Shown here in pieces: positions 12,166 through 19,749 of a stretch of DNA of 25,392 bases (within the stretch, counting starts at the first letter, position 1; the number at the start of each line of letters is the position of its first letter). Both the position numbers and the translations under genes were made by a program. The notes beneath the pieces were generated by a model, which made no database searches, was not told the origin of the DNA, and saw only the letters and a list, made by a program, of their open reading frames with translations. Source of the DNA: Sphaerochaeta sp. UBA5849 (GTDB lineage Bacteria; Spirochaetota; Spirochaetia; Sphaerochaetales; Sphaerochaetaceae); contig DJGJ01000015.1 of assembly GCA_002432715.1 (NCBI GenBank), forward strand, positions 1 to 25,392. The letters run 5' to 3'.

Positions 12166-12973
12166 TTTCCTGTTCGCCCTCAGTCTCCCTCCTGTAGCAC
12201 GGGGCCTCTTTGCAATGGCAATCGCCGGACTCTGCTTCCCTGCAAGCGGTGTCATGGTGCTGCGCCTGAACCTGGTGCCTATGCGCTATATGCTCATGCA
12301 TGGCGTCATCCTTGGCGGGGCCATATCATTGGCTTTCACACTGCCGGTGCTGCCGACAAGCATCCTGCTCAATGTCCTGCTCGTGCTTCTCATGCTGCTT
12401 CTCAAAGGAGACTCATCCCATGGATTCGGCCTTGCCGGTGCCGCAGCAATGGTGTTCTCCATGGCCCTCGCCTCCTTGGTCATGCACCTATGGGATGTCC
12501 CTGCCAAGGATACCTTGCAGCTGCTGTGGGGCAGCCCGTTTGCCCTGAGCACCATTGACATTGCGACCTTGATCGCCATCGCAGTGGTACTTCTGCTCTA
12601 TCTGGTGCTCAACTTCCGCACCATAAGTGCCATGTTCTTCGACCAGGAGATCGCCCAATCGTTGGGAATGGCGGTAAAGCTTCACCACACCCTCATGGTA
12701 TTGATCATCGCCTTGGTCATCGCTTTTGCCATGAAGCTGCTCGGTGCCTTGCTCATCGACGCCCTCTTGATCCTTCCTGTCATGGTTGGAAGCAAGCGCG
12801 CAACCAGCCTGAAGCAGCTGCTGTGGTACTCATGTCTCACCGGCCTGTTCATCTCGACGTTCGGCTATTTGCTGGCTGTCGCCACCGACCTCCCCCCCAG
12901 CGCAGCGATTGCCTTGCTCTCGGCCCTGCTGTATCTCATACCCACATCACGCAAGAAAGGAAAAACCGTATGA
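12158..12973 (+). CDS. Metal ABC transporter permease (ZnuB/TroC-like)
   Basis: This 271-residue integral membrane protein belongs to the ABC-3 family of zinc and manganese permeases. About eight hydrophobic segments are visible, beginning with GLFAMAIAGLCFPASGVMVL and ending with PSAAIALLSALLYLI. The family-typical cytosolic coupling region FFDQEIAQSLGM precedes LLGALLIDALLILPVM, which matches the conserved late helix LVGALLVxALLxxPAA of the family. The start at ATG 12158 is set by GGAGG 6 nt upstream and gives an 8-base overlap with the ATPase gene. Its stop overlaps the start of the binding-protein gene (ATGA). The metal carried cannot be told from the sequence. Confidence 0.87.
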   Translation: MHDFLFALSLPPVARGLFAMAIAGLCFPASGVMVLRLNLVPMRYMLMHGVILGGAISLAFTLPVLPTSILLNVLLVLLMLLLKGDSSHGFGLAGAAAMVFSMALASLVMHLWDVPAKDTLQLLWGSPFALSTIDIATLIAIAVVLLLYLVLNFRTISAMFFDQEIAQSLGMAVKLHHTLMVLIIALVIAFAMKLLGALLIDALLILPVMVGSKRATSLKQLLWYSCLTGLFISTFGYLLAVATDLPPSAAIALLSALLYLIPTSRKKGKTV

Positions 12974-13728
12974 AAAAATGGAGTATTTGCTTTTTGCTGC
13001 TCATCGCATCTGTCCCGCTCTTCGCCCAGGCAATGCCTGAACAAGCGGCAGCTCCTCCTGCCATCGTTGCTTCCACCAGCTGGACTGCCGCCTTCGCAGA
13101 CATCGGAGGCCTCGATGACGTTCCCTTCATCGCCCCCGCCAACCTGATCCACCCGCCGGAGTATGAAATCATCGTCAGCGATGTCTTGAAGATCAACAAT
13201 GCACAGTACTTCATCTATGCCGGATATGAGCGGATGATGCAGAGCATGGGCTCCTCGATCAAGAAGAATGAGGCTTCCCTGGTGAAGATAAACACCAACA
13301 ACAGCATTGAAAACGTCAGGGAGCAGGCACAGCTGATAGCATCCCTGACGGGGACGCAGGCGGAAAGTGATAAGCGTGTCGAGCAGTATGTACAGGTTGT
13401 TGAAAAGGGAGCGGAGAAGGTCAGGCAACAAGGTATGGACCGGCTGAAGGTATACTGCCACAGCATGCAGGTCTACCTTGCCAAGGATTTGGGGCTCTTT
13501 GTTGCAGGAACCTTCGGCCCGGGACCGCTCACAGCCGACCAAATTGCAGAGGTTGCCAAAGGCGGCTACAACCTGATCATCGACAACGTCCACAACCCGA
13601 TTGCAAAACCCCTGCTCGAAGTCTCCCCCGGTTCCCGATTGGTGGTGTGGCGCAACTTCCCCGAACGAGGGGGAAGAGGAAGCCTTGCTGAAATGGTAGG
13701 GGCCAACATCGAGGAACTCTTTCGCTGA
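12970..13728 (+). CDS. Metal ABC transporter substrate-binding protein (ZnuA/TroA-like)
   Basis: This 252-residue exported protein has a signal peptide (MKKWSICFLLLIASVPLFAQA). It then shows the two-lobe layout of cluster A-I metal binding proteins. Probable metal ligands are His61 in LIHPPEYEIIVSD, His164 in VYCHSMQVYLAKDLGL and a His/Asp in IIDNVHNPIAKPLLE. The long connecting helix is the coiled segment around residues 100-160. It lacks the His-rich loop of many zinc-specific ZnuA proteins, and the first motif differs from the usual DPHxYEPxPSD, so specificity may differ (manganese, iron or another metal). AAAGGA precedes the ATG, which overlaps the permease stop. Last gene of the operon. 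Confidence 0.82.
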   Translation: MKKWSICFLLLIASVPLFAQAMPEQAAAPPAIVASTSWTAAFADIGGLDDVPFIAPANLIHPPEYEIIVSDVLKINNAQYFIYAGYERMMQSMGSSIKKNEASLVKINTNNSIENVREQAQLIASLTGTQAESDKRVEQYVQVVEKGAEKVRQQGMDRLKVYCHSMQVYLAKDLGLFVAGTFGPGPLTADQIAEVAKGGYNLIIDNVHNPIAKPLLEVSPGSRLVVWRNFPERGGRGSLAEMVGANIEELFR

Positions 13729-13734
13729 AGACGG

Positions 13735-13760
13735 TGAGAGCCTCCGGTCGGAGGCTCTCA
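13735..13760. terminator. Hairpin between convergent operons
   Basis: TGAGAGCCTCCG and CGGAGGCTCTCA form a 12-bp stem with a 2-nt formal loop, located between the binding-protein stop and the convergent isomerase stop. Neither side has a good T-run, so it may end transcription weakly in both directions or act with Rho. Confidence 0.6.
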
Positions 13761-13766
13761 ATCTGC

Positions 13767-14585
13767 TTAGCGGTAATACTTGCCGTAATGTTCCTTCAGG
13801 AAGGCAATCGTGCGCTTGGCTGCGGTATCGGGGTCGGGATAGGGCAGGATTTCTGCGGTAGTCCATCCATCGTAGCCGATTGCGGTCAAGGCCTCGAAAA
13901 CCTCATTCCAGTTCATGTGTCCGTCGCCGGGTGCATGACGATTGGTATCGGCAAAATGCACGTACCTGACATACTCCTTGTTGCGGATGAAGCTCTCTCC
14001 GATCTTGTCATCCTCGATGTTCATATGAAAGACATCGGGCATCATGAAAAAGTTCTTTCGGTTGACCTTCTTCAGCATCGCCGTACATTCATCAAGGTTG
14101 TTGATGAAGTCGATCTCGTAGCGGTTCACCGGTTCGAGAATCAACTCGACACCGCGTTTCTTTGCATGGTCTGCAACCTTGTGGGCCATGTCCAGGAAGA
14201 GACGCTCAACCAAGGCGATATCGCGTCCGGCGATGGGACCGCGGGTTCGTCCGATATTCACCAAAGAGCCGAACTCTCCGGCCAGGTCGATGAATTCACA
14301 AAATGTCTTGTAGAGCTCCGCCCTGTTCTCCTGATTCTCGTCGGTGAAGTGAAGACCGCGGGCTGCGAAGACCTGACCGGAGGAGATGGCACTCACTTCC
14401 AACCGGTTCTCCCTGAGCCACTGCCTCAATTCGTGCTTGTTCACTTCATTGGGATTCTTCAGTGCGAGTTCCACCCCGTCATATCCGAGCTCATGAGCCT
14501 TGATGATCGACTCCTTCACTCCCCTGAACACAACAAAGGCATTGGGAAGGGCCTCTTTTGAGGCAATGGCTACTGCTAATTTCAT
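13767..14585 (-). CDS. Sugar phosphate isomerase/epimerase (TIM-barrel, tagatose-3-epimerase-like)
   Basis: This 272-residue protein belongs to the xylose-isomerase-like TIM-barrel family. The expected metal and catalytic residues are present: Glu in ILEPVNRYE, Asp and His in MPDVFHMNIED, His in VHFADTNRHAPGDGHMNW and Glu in TTAEILPYP. The ADTNRxxPGxGHxxW block is typical of ketose 3-epimerases and hydroxypyruvate isomerases. AAGGAAAGAG precedes ATG 14585, which I prefer to an upstream in-frame codon. It is the last gene of the operon tktN2-tktC2-alcohol dehydrogenase-isomerase and is probably cytosolic. It would interconvert a ketose or keto acid within that pathway; the substrate is unknown. 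Confidence 0.85.
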   Translation of the reverse strand: MKLAVAIASKEALPNAFVVFRGVKESIIKAHELGYDGVELALKNPNEVNKHELRQWLRENRLEVSAISSGQVFAARGLHFTDENQENRAELYKTFCEFIDLAGEFGSLVNIGRTRGPIAGRDIALVERLFLDMAHKVADHAKKRGVELILEPVNRYEIDFINNLDECTAMLKKVNRKNFFMMPDVFHMNIEDDKIGESFIRNKEYVRYVHFADTNRHAPGDGHMNWNEVFEALTAIGYDGWTTAEILPYPDPDTAAKRTIAFLKEHYGKYYR

Positions 14586-14651
14586 GATTTTACTCTTTCC
14601 TTGTAAAGCGAAGCAGGACACCTTGGGGCGCCCTGCTTCCGGGTAACAGGC

Positions 14652-15929
14652 TTACATCTCCTTGATCAGGGAGAGGTCTCCGGTGGCGGCTGCACGAAGC
14701 AGCGGCTCCATATAGACGTCCACATCACTGCTGGTCATCGGCACAGGCATGTTCTTCAGCTTCATCTCAAGCTGAGGGTCCTTGGCTGCAGAGAGTGCAC
14801 GCTCGATGTGCGCATCGGTGAAGCCCTTGAGGTCGGTGAGCTTGGAAGGAGCCTTGATGGACTTGCTGAAGGCGATCATAGCTTCGGCTACGGCCACGGC
14901 GAGATCACGGCCTTCAAGGTTCTCAACCGGGGAACCGAACCCGAAGGAAGCGAAGATTGAACCAACAACCTTGAGCTGCTTCTGGATGGCCTTGCTGTAG
15001 AGCACCGCATAGTACGGGTTCATGATTCCGCAGGCCGTGCCGTGGCTGACAATGTCGACGAGGGAGAAGCTGGTCAGGTGAGCACCGCTGGTTCCGCCGA
15101 TCATGATGGCATAGCCGCCGAGGTCGGTGGCAAGGCCGATGGCTTCACGGGCTTGGATGTTCTTCGGATCGTCAACCAGCACCTTGGCATACTGGGCTAC
15201 CAGGCTGATGGCGCATTCAGCAATCTGCCGGGCTTTCTCATAGGTGGCTTCCTTTGCACCGCAGAACACCTCGAAGGTGTGGGCGATGGCATCGAGGGCC
15301 CCGTCGATGGTGACCGATATCGGCATGGAGACGGTGGTCTCGTAGTCGAAGAGGCCTACCGTGGGAATCAATGCATCGTCAACGATCAGCTTCTTCTGCC
15401 CGACAACCGGGTCGGTGATGTTGGAATACTTGGTCAGGTGGGCACCGCTGGAAGCGGAAGTCTGGACGGCAATCACCGGAATCAGGGTGGTATTGGTCTT
15501 TGCAAGAGCATCACTTACCACGTTGGTCCCGAAGTAGTGGTCGATCTCGGGGGTGACCTTGGACCCAAGGGCTGCCAAGGCATTGGCGGCCTTCACAGCA
15601 TCGATTGCCGAACCGCCGCCGATGACAACAATGCTGTCCGGCTTGGTGTGCAGGATGTACGACTCAAGACGATAGACGTCCTCACGGGGGGCATTGGGCT
15701 TGGCATCGGGGGCGATGACACCACCGGCAAGCTCAACACCGGAGCTCTGCAGGTACGAGACTACACAATCGGCAACAGGCTTCATATAGGTGGTATTGCT
15801 GACCACCAGTGCACGCTTGCCGAAAGCTGCAGCGAGAGGACCTACCTGGTCAAGGACACCCAGACCATGGACATAGGAATCCCCTTTCCACTCTTTCAGA
15901 AGTTCATAGGCACGTTTCATTTGATCCAT
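14652..15929 (-). CDS. Iron-containing alcohol dehydrogenase
   Basis: This 425-residue NAD(P)-dependent dehydrogenase belongs to the group III (iron-type) family. The nucleotide-binding motif is VVIGGGSAIDAVKA. The metal site appears as Asp213 and His217 in IDGALDAIAHTFE, His284 in TSGAHLTS and His296 in IVSHGTACGIMNPYYA. It is somewhat longer than FucO-like enzymes (about 380 residues). AAGGAG lies 7 nt before the ATG. It sits between the split transketolase genes and an epimerase, so its natural substrate is more likely a polyol or sugar-derived alcohol or aldehyde than ethanol. Neighbourhood-based substrate assignment is inference. Confidence 0.88.
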   Translation of the reverse strand: MDQMKRAYELLKEWKGDSYVHGLGVLDQVGPLAAAFGKRALVVSNTTYMKPVADCVVSYLQSSGVELAGGVIAPDAKPNAPREDVYRLESYILHTKPDSIVVIGGGSAIDAVKAANALAALGSKVTPEIDHYFGTNVVSDALAKTNTTLIPVIAVQTSASSGAHLTKYSNITDPVVGQKKLIVDDALIPTVGLFDYETTVSMPISVTIDGALDAIAHTFEVFCGAKEATYEKARQIAECAISLVAQYAKVLVDDPKNIQAREAIGLATDLGGYAIMIGGTSGAHLTSFSLVDIVSHGTACGIMNPYYAVLYSKAIQKQLKVVGSIFASFGFGSPVENLEGRDLAVAVAEAMIAFSKSIKAPSKLTDLKGFTDAHIERALSAAKDPQLEMKLKNMPVPMTSSDVDVYMEPLLRAAATGDLSLIKEM

Positions 15930-15940
15930 TATTATTCTCC

Positions 15941-16858
15941 TTATTTGCAGAGAGCTCTTGCACGGTTTGCAATGTTCTCTGCGCTTATTCCATACTTTGC
16001 CAAGAGCGGCTCATACGGGCCGGACTCGGTAAACGTATCTTCAATTCCAACAGCATCAAATTTACAGGATATTCCCTGTTTCATGAAGACCTCGCTGACT
16101 GCCGAAAAAAAGCCACCAGCCAGCACATGTTCTTCGGTGCAAAGCAATTTGCCCGTCTTGACAACGCTCTTGACGACCGGTGCCGGGTCGAACGGCTTGA
16201 CCATGGGAACACTGAGCACCTCAGCTGTGATGCCTTCCTTGGCAAGCAAGGCGGCCGCTTCCATGGCAAAACTGGCGGTGATGCCGTTTGCAGCGATGGT
16301 TACATCGGTACCTTCGACTGCACAGACGGTCCCGATGGCCTCACTTGGAGGCAGGTCCGGCATTGCGTTCCGGTTGAGCCTGATATAGACAGGCCCCTTT
16401 TGCGTCAGGGCATATTCAAGGGCTTTCTCTGCCTGTGCGCTGTCCGAGGGGACGATCACCTGCATGTTCGGAAGGGCGCGCATGATGGCAATGTCGGTGA
16501 TGGACTGGTGGCTTGCACCGTCGAAGGAGTCCGACAGCCCGCCGTATGCACCTGCAATGATCACCGGAAGGTTGTTGTAGCAGACGGTATTGCGAATTTG
16601 GTCGGTTGCCTTGAGAGCAAGGAAAATCGCAAAAGCATTGACAACCGGGTGGTAACCGGCTGTAGCCATACCGGCGGCAATGTCCACCATGTTGGCCTCG
16701 GCAACACCTACGTTGAAGAAACGGTCCGGAAACGCCTTGCCGAACAAGGCACTCTTGGTGGAAGAGGATACATCGGCATCCAGGACCACCAACTCAGGAT
16801 GGGTAGCGCCCAGCTCGGCAAGCTTCTTGCCGAAGGCATCCCGCATGGCAATGCTCAT
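15941..16858 (-). CDS. Transketolase C-terminal subunit (pair 2)
   Basis: This 305-residue subunit carries the pyrimidine-binding and C-terminal domains of a split transketolase. DRFFNVGVAEANMVDIAAGMA contains the catalytic glutamate, and YIRLNRNAMPDLP and LSVPMVKPFDPAPVVK are family landmarks. The start overlaps the N-subunit stop by 4 bases (ATGA). It is clearly diverged from the pair 1 subunit elsewhere in the window (for example DADVSSSTKSALF against DADLASCLGSLSF), so the two are paralogues rather than a recent duplication. Its operon adds an iron-type dehydrogenase and an epimerase instead of the aldolase found with pair 1. Confidence 0.9.
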   Translation of the reverse strand: MSIAMRDAFGKKLAELGATHPELVVLDADVSSSTKSALFGKAFPDRFFNVGVAEANMVDIAAGMATAGYHPVVNAFAIFLALKATDQIRNTVCYNNLPVIIAGAYGGLSDSFDGASHQSITDIAIMRALPNMQVIVPSDSAQAEKALEYALTQKGPVYIRLNRNAMPDLPPSEAIGTVCAVEGTDVTIAANGITASFAMEAAALLAKEGITAEVLSVPMVKPFDPAPVVKSVVKTGKLLCTEEHVLAGGFFSAVSEVFMKQGISCKFDAVGIEDTFTESGPYEPLLAKYGISAENIANRARALCK

Positions 16859-17745
16859 AGTGCAGCCTCCTTCTTGCTCAGATCAGATTTCAGTTCCTCA
16901 ATACCCTTTGCATAGGAGGCATCATCGATGACAGCCCCATGCCAGGTATTCTTTCCTTCGGTGAAGGAAACACCCTTGCCCTTGACGGTGTCGTAGATGA
17001 CGGCCTTCGGCCATACATCGTCACTGTCCATCCAGGCAAACGAGTCAAGGATTTCCTTGGTGTCGTGACCGTTGCAAGCCTTTGGGGCAACATTCCAGCC
17101 GAAAGCCTTCAGCTTATCGGCAAGCGGTCCGAGAGGCATGATTTCATCCTCGGTTCCATCAAGCTGTACCTTGTTGTAGTCGATCATCAGGACAAAGTGC
17201 TCGCTCTTGTACTTGGCGGCACTCATGATGGCTTCCCAGCTCTGTCCTTCGTTCAGGCACCCTTCTCCGCTGATCACATAGGTCCACCAATTCTTCTTGG
17301 AAAGTCTTGCTGCAAGAGCCATACCAAGGCCGACTGAAAGCCCATGGCCCAGGGCTCCGGTGGACATATCGACACCGGGAAGCTTGTTCATGCAGGGATG
17401 CCCTTGCAGGCGTGAGTCAAGCTTGCGGAACGAAGACAGTTCCTCGACAGGGAAAAATCCGCGGTGGGCGAGAATCGTATACAGATTCATCGACGCATGT
17501 CCCTTGGAAAGAATGACTCGGTCACGATCCTCCCACCGAGGGTTGGAGGGATCGATGGAGATGCGGTTGAAGTAGAGGGCGGTTGTCAGTTCTGCACTGG
17601 AAGCAGCCCCACCCCAGTGTCCTGTTCCCCTATCGTGCAGGATATCGAACATAACGATCCTGAAATATGCTGCCAAGGCGGAAAGTTCATCGGCGTTGAA
17701 CGTTCTGCCCGGCTGGGAGAGCAACTCCTTGATACGTTTACTCAT
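16855..17745 (-). CDS. Transketolase N-terminal subunit (pair 2) with GEG variant cofactor motif
   Basis: This 296-residue half of a split transketolase binds the thiamine diphosphate. GTGHWGGAASSAELTTALY near the N-terminus and TGALGHGLSVGLGMALAARL are intact. The cofactor motif reads SGEGCLNEGQSWEA followed by LMIDYNKVQLDG. The usual GDG aspartate, a magnesium ligand in characterised transketolases, is a glutamate here. The codons GGA GAA GGG leave no doubt. AAGGAG lies 8 nt before the ATG. It is the first gene of its operon. A GntR-type operator lies between its promoter and start, pointing to control by the divergently encoded regulator. Confidence 0.88.
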   Translation of the reverse strand: MSKRIKELLSQPGRTFNADELSALAAYFRIVMFDILHDRGTGHWGGAASSAELTTALYFNRISIDPSNPRWEDRDRVILSKGHASMNLYTILAHRGFFPVEELSSFRKLDSRLQGHPCMNKLPGVDMSTGALGHGLSVGLGMALAARLSKKNWWTYVISGEGCLNEGQSWEAIMSAAKYKSEHFVLMIDYNKVQLDGTEDEIMPLGPLADKLKAFGWNVAPKACNGHDTKEILDSFAWMDSDDVWPKAVIYDTVKGKGVSFTEGKNTWHGAVIDDASYAKGIEELKSDLSKKEAAL

Positions 17746-17771
17746 CTAGGAAACTCCTTGTTTTTATCTGC

Positions 17772-17820
17772 ATTGTGTACTGTATACAATATAGATATCA
17801 TGGAGAAAGAATCTTGTCAA
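17772..17820 (-). promoter_or_regulatory. Promoter and GntR-type operator of the tktN2 operon
   Basis: On the minus strand TTGACA (17815-17820) and a weak TATCTA (17792-17797) are 17 nt apart. Immediately downstream lies a 19-bp near-palindrome at 17772-17790, ATTGTGTAC-T-GTATACAAT on the plus strand (one arm mismatch). This is typical of FadR/FCD-family operators and would cover the transcription start. Confidence 0.6.
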
Positions 17821-17935
17821 AGGGATTCTTGTATGTATCAGAGAATTTATTGAAAAAACACCATAAACACTGTTTATCTCACGATAAAAGAGCACTAATG
17901 AAGCAGTAATTGGAAAAACTTATCCAGTTATTTTT

Positions 17936-17979
17936 TTGTACACAATTAGATTGACGAAGCAGGAATTTCCTTTTACTCT
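17936..17979 (+). promoter_or_regulatory. Putative promoter and half operator of the GntR regulator gene
   Basis: TTGACG (17951-17956) and TACTCT (17974-17979) are 17 nt apart. TTGTACACAA (17936-17945), which contains the operator half-site GTACACAAT, lies just upstream. A second half-site, GTATACAA (18018-18025), lies inside the start of the coding region. This arrangement suggests autoregulation. Confidence 0.4.
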
Positions 17980-18007
17980 TAGTGGAGAGTGAATAAGGAG
18001 GCATCAT

Positions 18008-18658
18008 ATGCCCAAATGTATACAAAACAGCTTATCCGACCAAGTTTATACCATGCTCAAGGACCAGATTCTATCCGGACAACTGAAGGGGGGGATGAAG
18101 ATTCCTGAAGAATCGCTGGCTGAACAATTCGGCGTTTCCCGTACTCCCATCCGCGAGGCCATCAGACGCTTGGCTGAGTATGGTTTGGTCACCATCAAAC
18201 CCAGAAGTCATGCAACCGTATCAGCCATCACCGAGCAGGAAGCAAATGACATCGCCCGTGTTCGTGTCACCTTGGAGCAGCTTGCCATCGATTCCATCGA
18301 TGAAGCCTCATATTCCAGAAACGTCAAGGAACTTTCCCGCTATGCAGCCGATTGCCAATACGCCATGGGCATCGGGGACAGGGCGACGGTGTTTGAGCAG
18401 GACAGCCTGTTTCACCTGGCCTTGGTCCGTTCATCGGGGAACAGCGCACTCATCAGCATCTGCGAACGCCTGGATGCAAAAATCCAGCAGCTTCGCATCG
18501 CCCAGAACCTTCCTGATGACGAGCTCTCCTACTACCTCGGCCAGCATGCACAGATGATGACGCTGCTGAAGAACGGGGATAAGGAAGCCTGCAAGAGAAT
18601 GCTGTATGAACACATCACCCACGATTTGACCAGCCATGTCGGGAGCCGGAACGCATGA
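18008..18658 (+). CDS. GntR family transcriptional regulator, FadR/FCD subfamily
   Basis: This 216-residue DNA-binding protein has an N-terminal winged helix of the GntR type (VYTMLKDQILSGQLKGG, then LAEQFGVSRTPIREAIRRLAEYGLV). A helical FCD effector domain follows, with probable metal ligands in DSLFHLAL, GQHAQMM and YEHITHD. FCD regulators usually sense small carboxylates or sugar acids. AAGGAGG 6 nt before the ATG is the strongest ribosome site near a promoter in this window. It is divergent from the tktN2 operon and overlaps the next gene by 4 bases. A matching palindromic operator lies at the tktN2 promoter, so it probably represses that operon; whether it also acts on the tct operon is unknown. 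Confidence 0.88.
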   Translation: MPKCIQNSLSDQVYTMLKDQILSGQLKGGMKIPEESLAEQFGVSRTPIREAIRRLAEYGLVTIKPRSHATVSAITEQEANDIARVRVTLEQLAIDSIDEASYSRNVKELSRYAADCQYAMGIGDRATVFEQDSLFHLALVRSSGNSALISICERLDAKIQQLRIAQNLPDDELSYYLGQHAQMMTLLKNGDKEACKRMLYEHITHDLTSHVGSRNA

Positions 18659-19749
18659 AACGAGAGGAAATAATCATCACCTATGGGTCAAATGCATCGC
18701 TGATGACCAAGGCGCTTTTGCAGCACATCGACTTTGAGGCATTGCTTCCTGACAAACAGGCATCCATTGCACTCAAGCCCAATCTGGTCGTAGCAGTAAC
18801 AGCCGACAGCGGAGCTACGACCCATCCTGAGATTGTGGTTGCCATCATCGAGCATCTCCAAGGCCTGGGGTATCGCACCATACGCATTGTCGAGAGTGCC
18901 TGGGTGGGCGATTCCACCAAAGAGGGATTCCGGGTCAATGGGTACAACCAGATCAGCAAACAGTACAAGGTGCCCTTGGTGGATGTAAAGGATGATGAGT
19001 ATGTAAAAAAGACAGTGGACGGCATTACCATGGAGGTCAGCAGGACCATCCTTGAGACGGACTTTCTCATCAGCCTCCCTGTACTGAAGGGACACTGCCA
19101 GACTGCGATGACCTGTGCCTTGAAGAACATGAAAGGGGTGCTCTCCGATCGTTCAAAACGGCTTTTCCATACTCTCGGTCTCAATCGACCCATAGCCGCC
19201 CTGAACAAAGTCAGAGCTGCTGATCTCATCATTGTGGACAGCCTCAACGGCGACCTCGACTTCGAGGAAGGGGGCAATCCGGTTGAGACGAACCGGATGT
19301 TCGCATGCCGCGACAGCGTCTTGTGCGACAGCTACGGGGCAAGCCTGATGGGCTTTGAGAATCAGGACATCCCCTATATTGGACTGGCGGAAGGCCTGGG
19401 TGTCGGGTCGGCCGACCTCTCCAAGGCCGTACTGGTACAACTCAACGAACCAAGCGACGAGGCTCCGTCCAAACCGAGTGGAAGAGCCAATTATCTTGGC
19501 AAATTCACCGAGCCCGACAGTGCATGCTCGGCCTGCTACGGGAATCTCATCCATGCTCTCAAGCGTCTCGATGAGGTGAACCGCCTTAAGAATTTGAAGA
19601 CACCGATTTGTATCGGCCAAGGCTACAAGGGCAAAACCAACCCTTCCAAGGTTGGGGTGGGAATCTGCACGCGGGGACTTGGGAAAAGCCTCCCCGGGTG
19701 TCCCCCGAAGGCTATTGATATGATCAGGTTCATCAAGGAGCTAGAGTAG
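18655..19749 (+). CDS. DUF362 domain-containing protein
   Basis: This 364-residue protein matches DUF362, an uncharacterised family often found with iron-sulfur proteins. The N-terminal half has SIALKPNLVVAVTADSGATTHPEIV and IRIVESAWVGDST, typical family blocks, then ISLPVLKGHCQTAMTCALKNMKG. The C-terminal third is Cys-rich: DSACSACYGNLIHAL, then TPICIGQGYKG, then VGICTRGLGKSLPGCPPKAI. These cysteines could form an iron-sulfur or other metal site. There is no signal peptide. It is translationally coupled to the GntR gene (ATGA overlap) and overlaps the convergent aldo/keto reductase by 9 bases. It may be a catabolic enzyme of the same regulon or a redox partner, but no reaction can be named. 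Confidence 0.82.
   Translation: MKREEIIITYGSNASLMTKALLQHIDFEALLPDKQASIALKPNLVVAVTADSGATTHPEIVVAIIEHLQGLGYRTIRIVESAWVGDSTKEGFRVNGYNQISKQYKVPLVDVKDDEYVKKTVDGITMEVSRTILETDFLISLPVLKGHCQTAMTCALKNMKGVLSDRSKRLFHTLGLNRPIAALNKVRAADLIIVDSLNGDLDFEEGGNPVETNRMFACRDSVLCDSYGASLMGFENQDIPYIGLAEGLGVGSADLSKAVLVQLNEPSDEAPSKPSGRANYLGKFTEPDSACSACYGNLIHALKRLDEVNRLKNLKTPICIGQGYKGKTNPSKVGVGICTRGLGKSLPGCPPKAIDMIRFIKELE

Noticed and set aside
15042..16388. A 448-codon open frame opposite the iron dehydrogenase and transketolase C-subunit
   Set aside because: Both minus-strand genes have intact motifs and ribosome sites. The plus-strand frame spans their junction without any recognisable domain.
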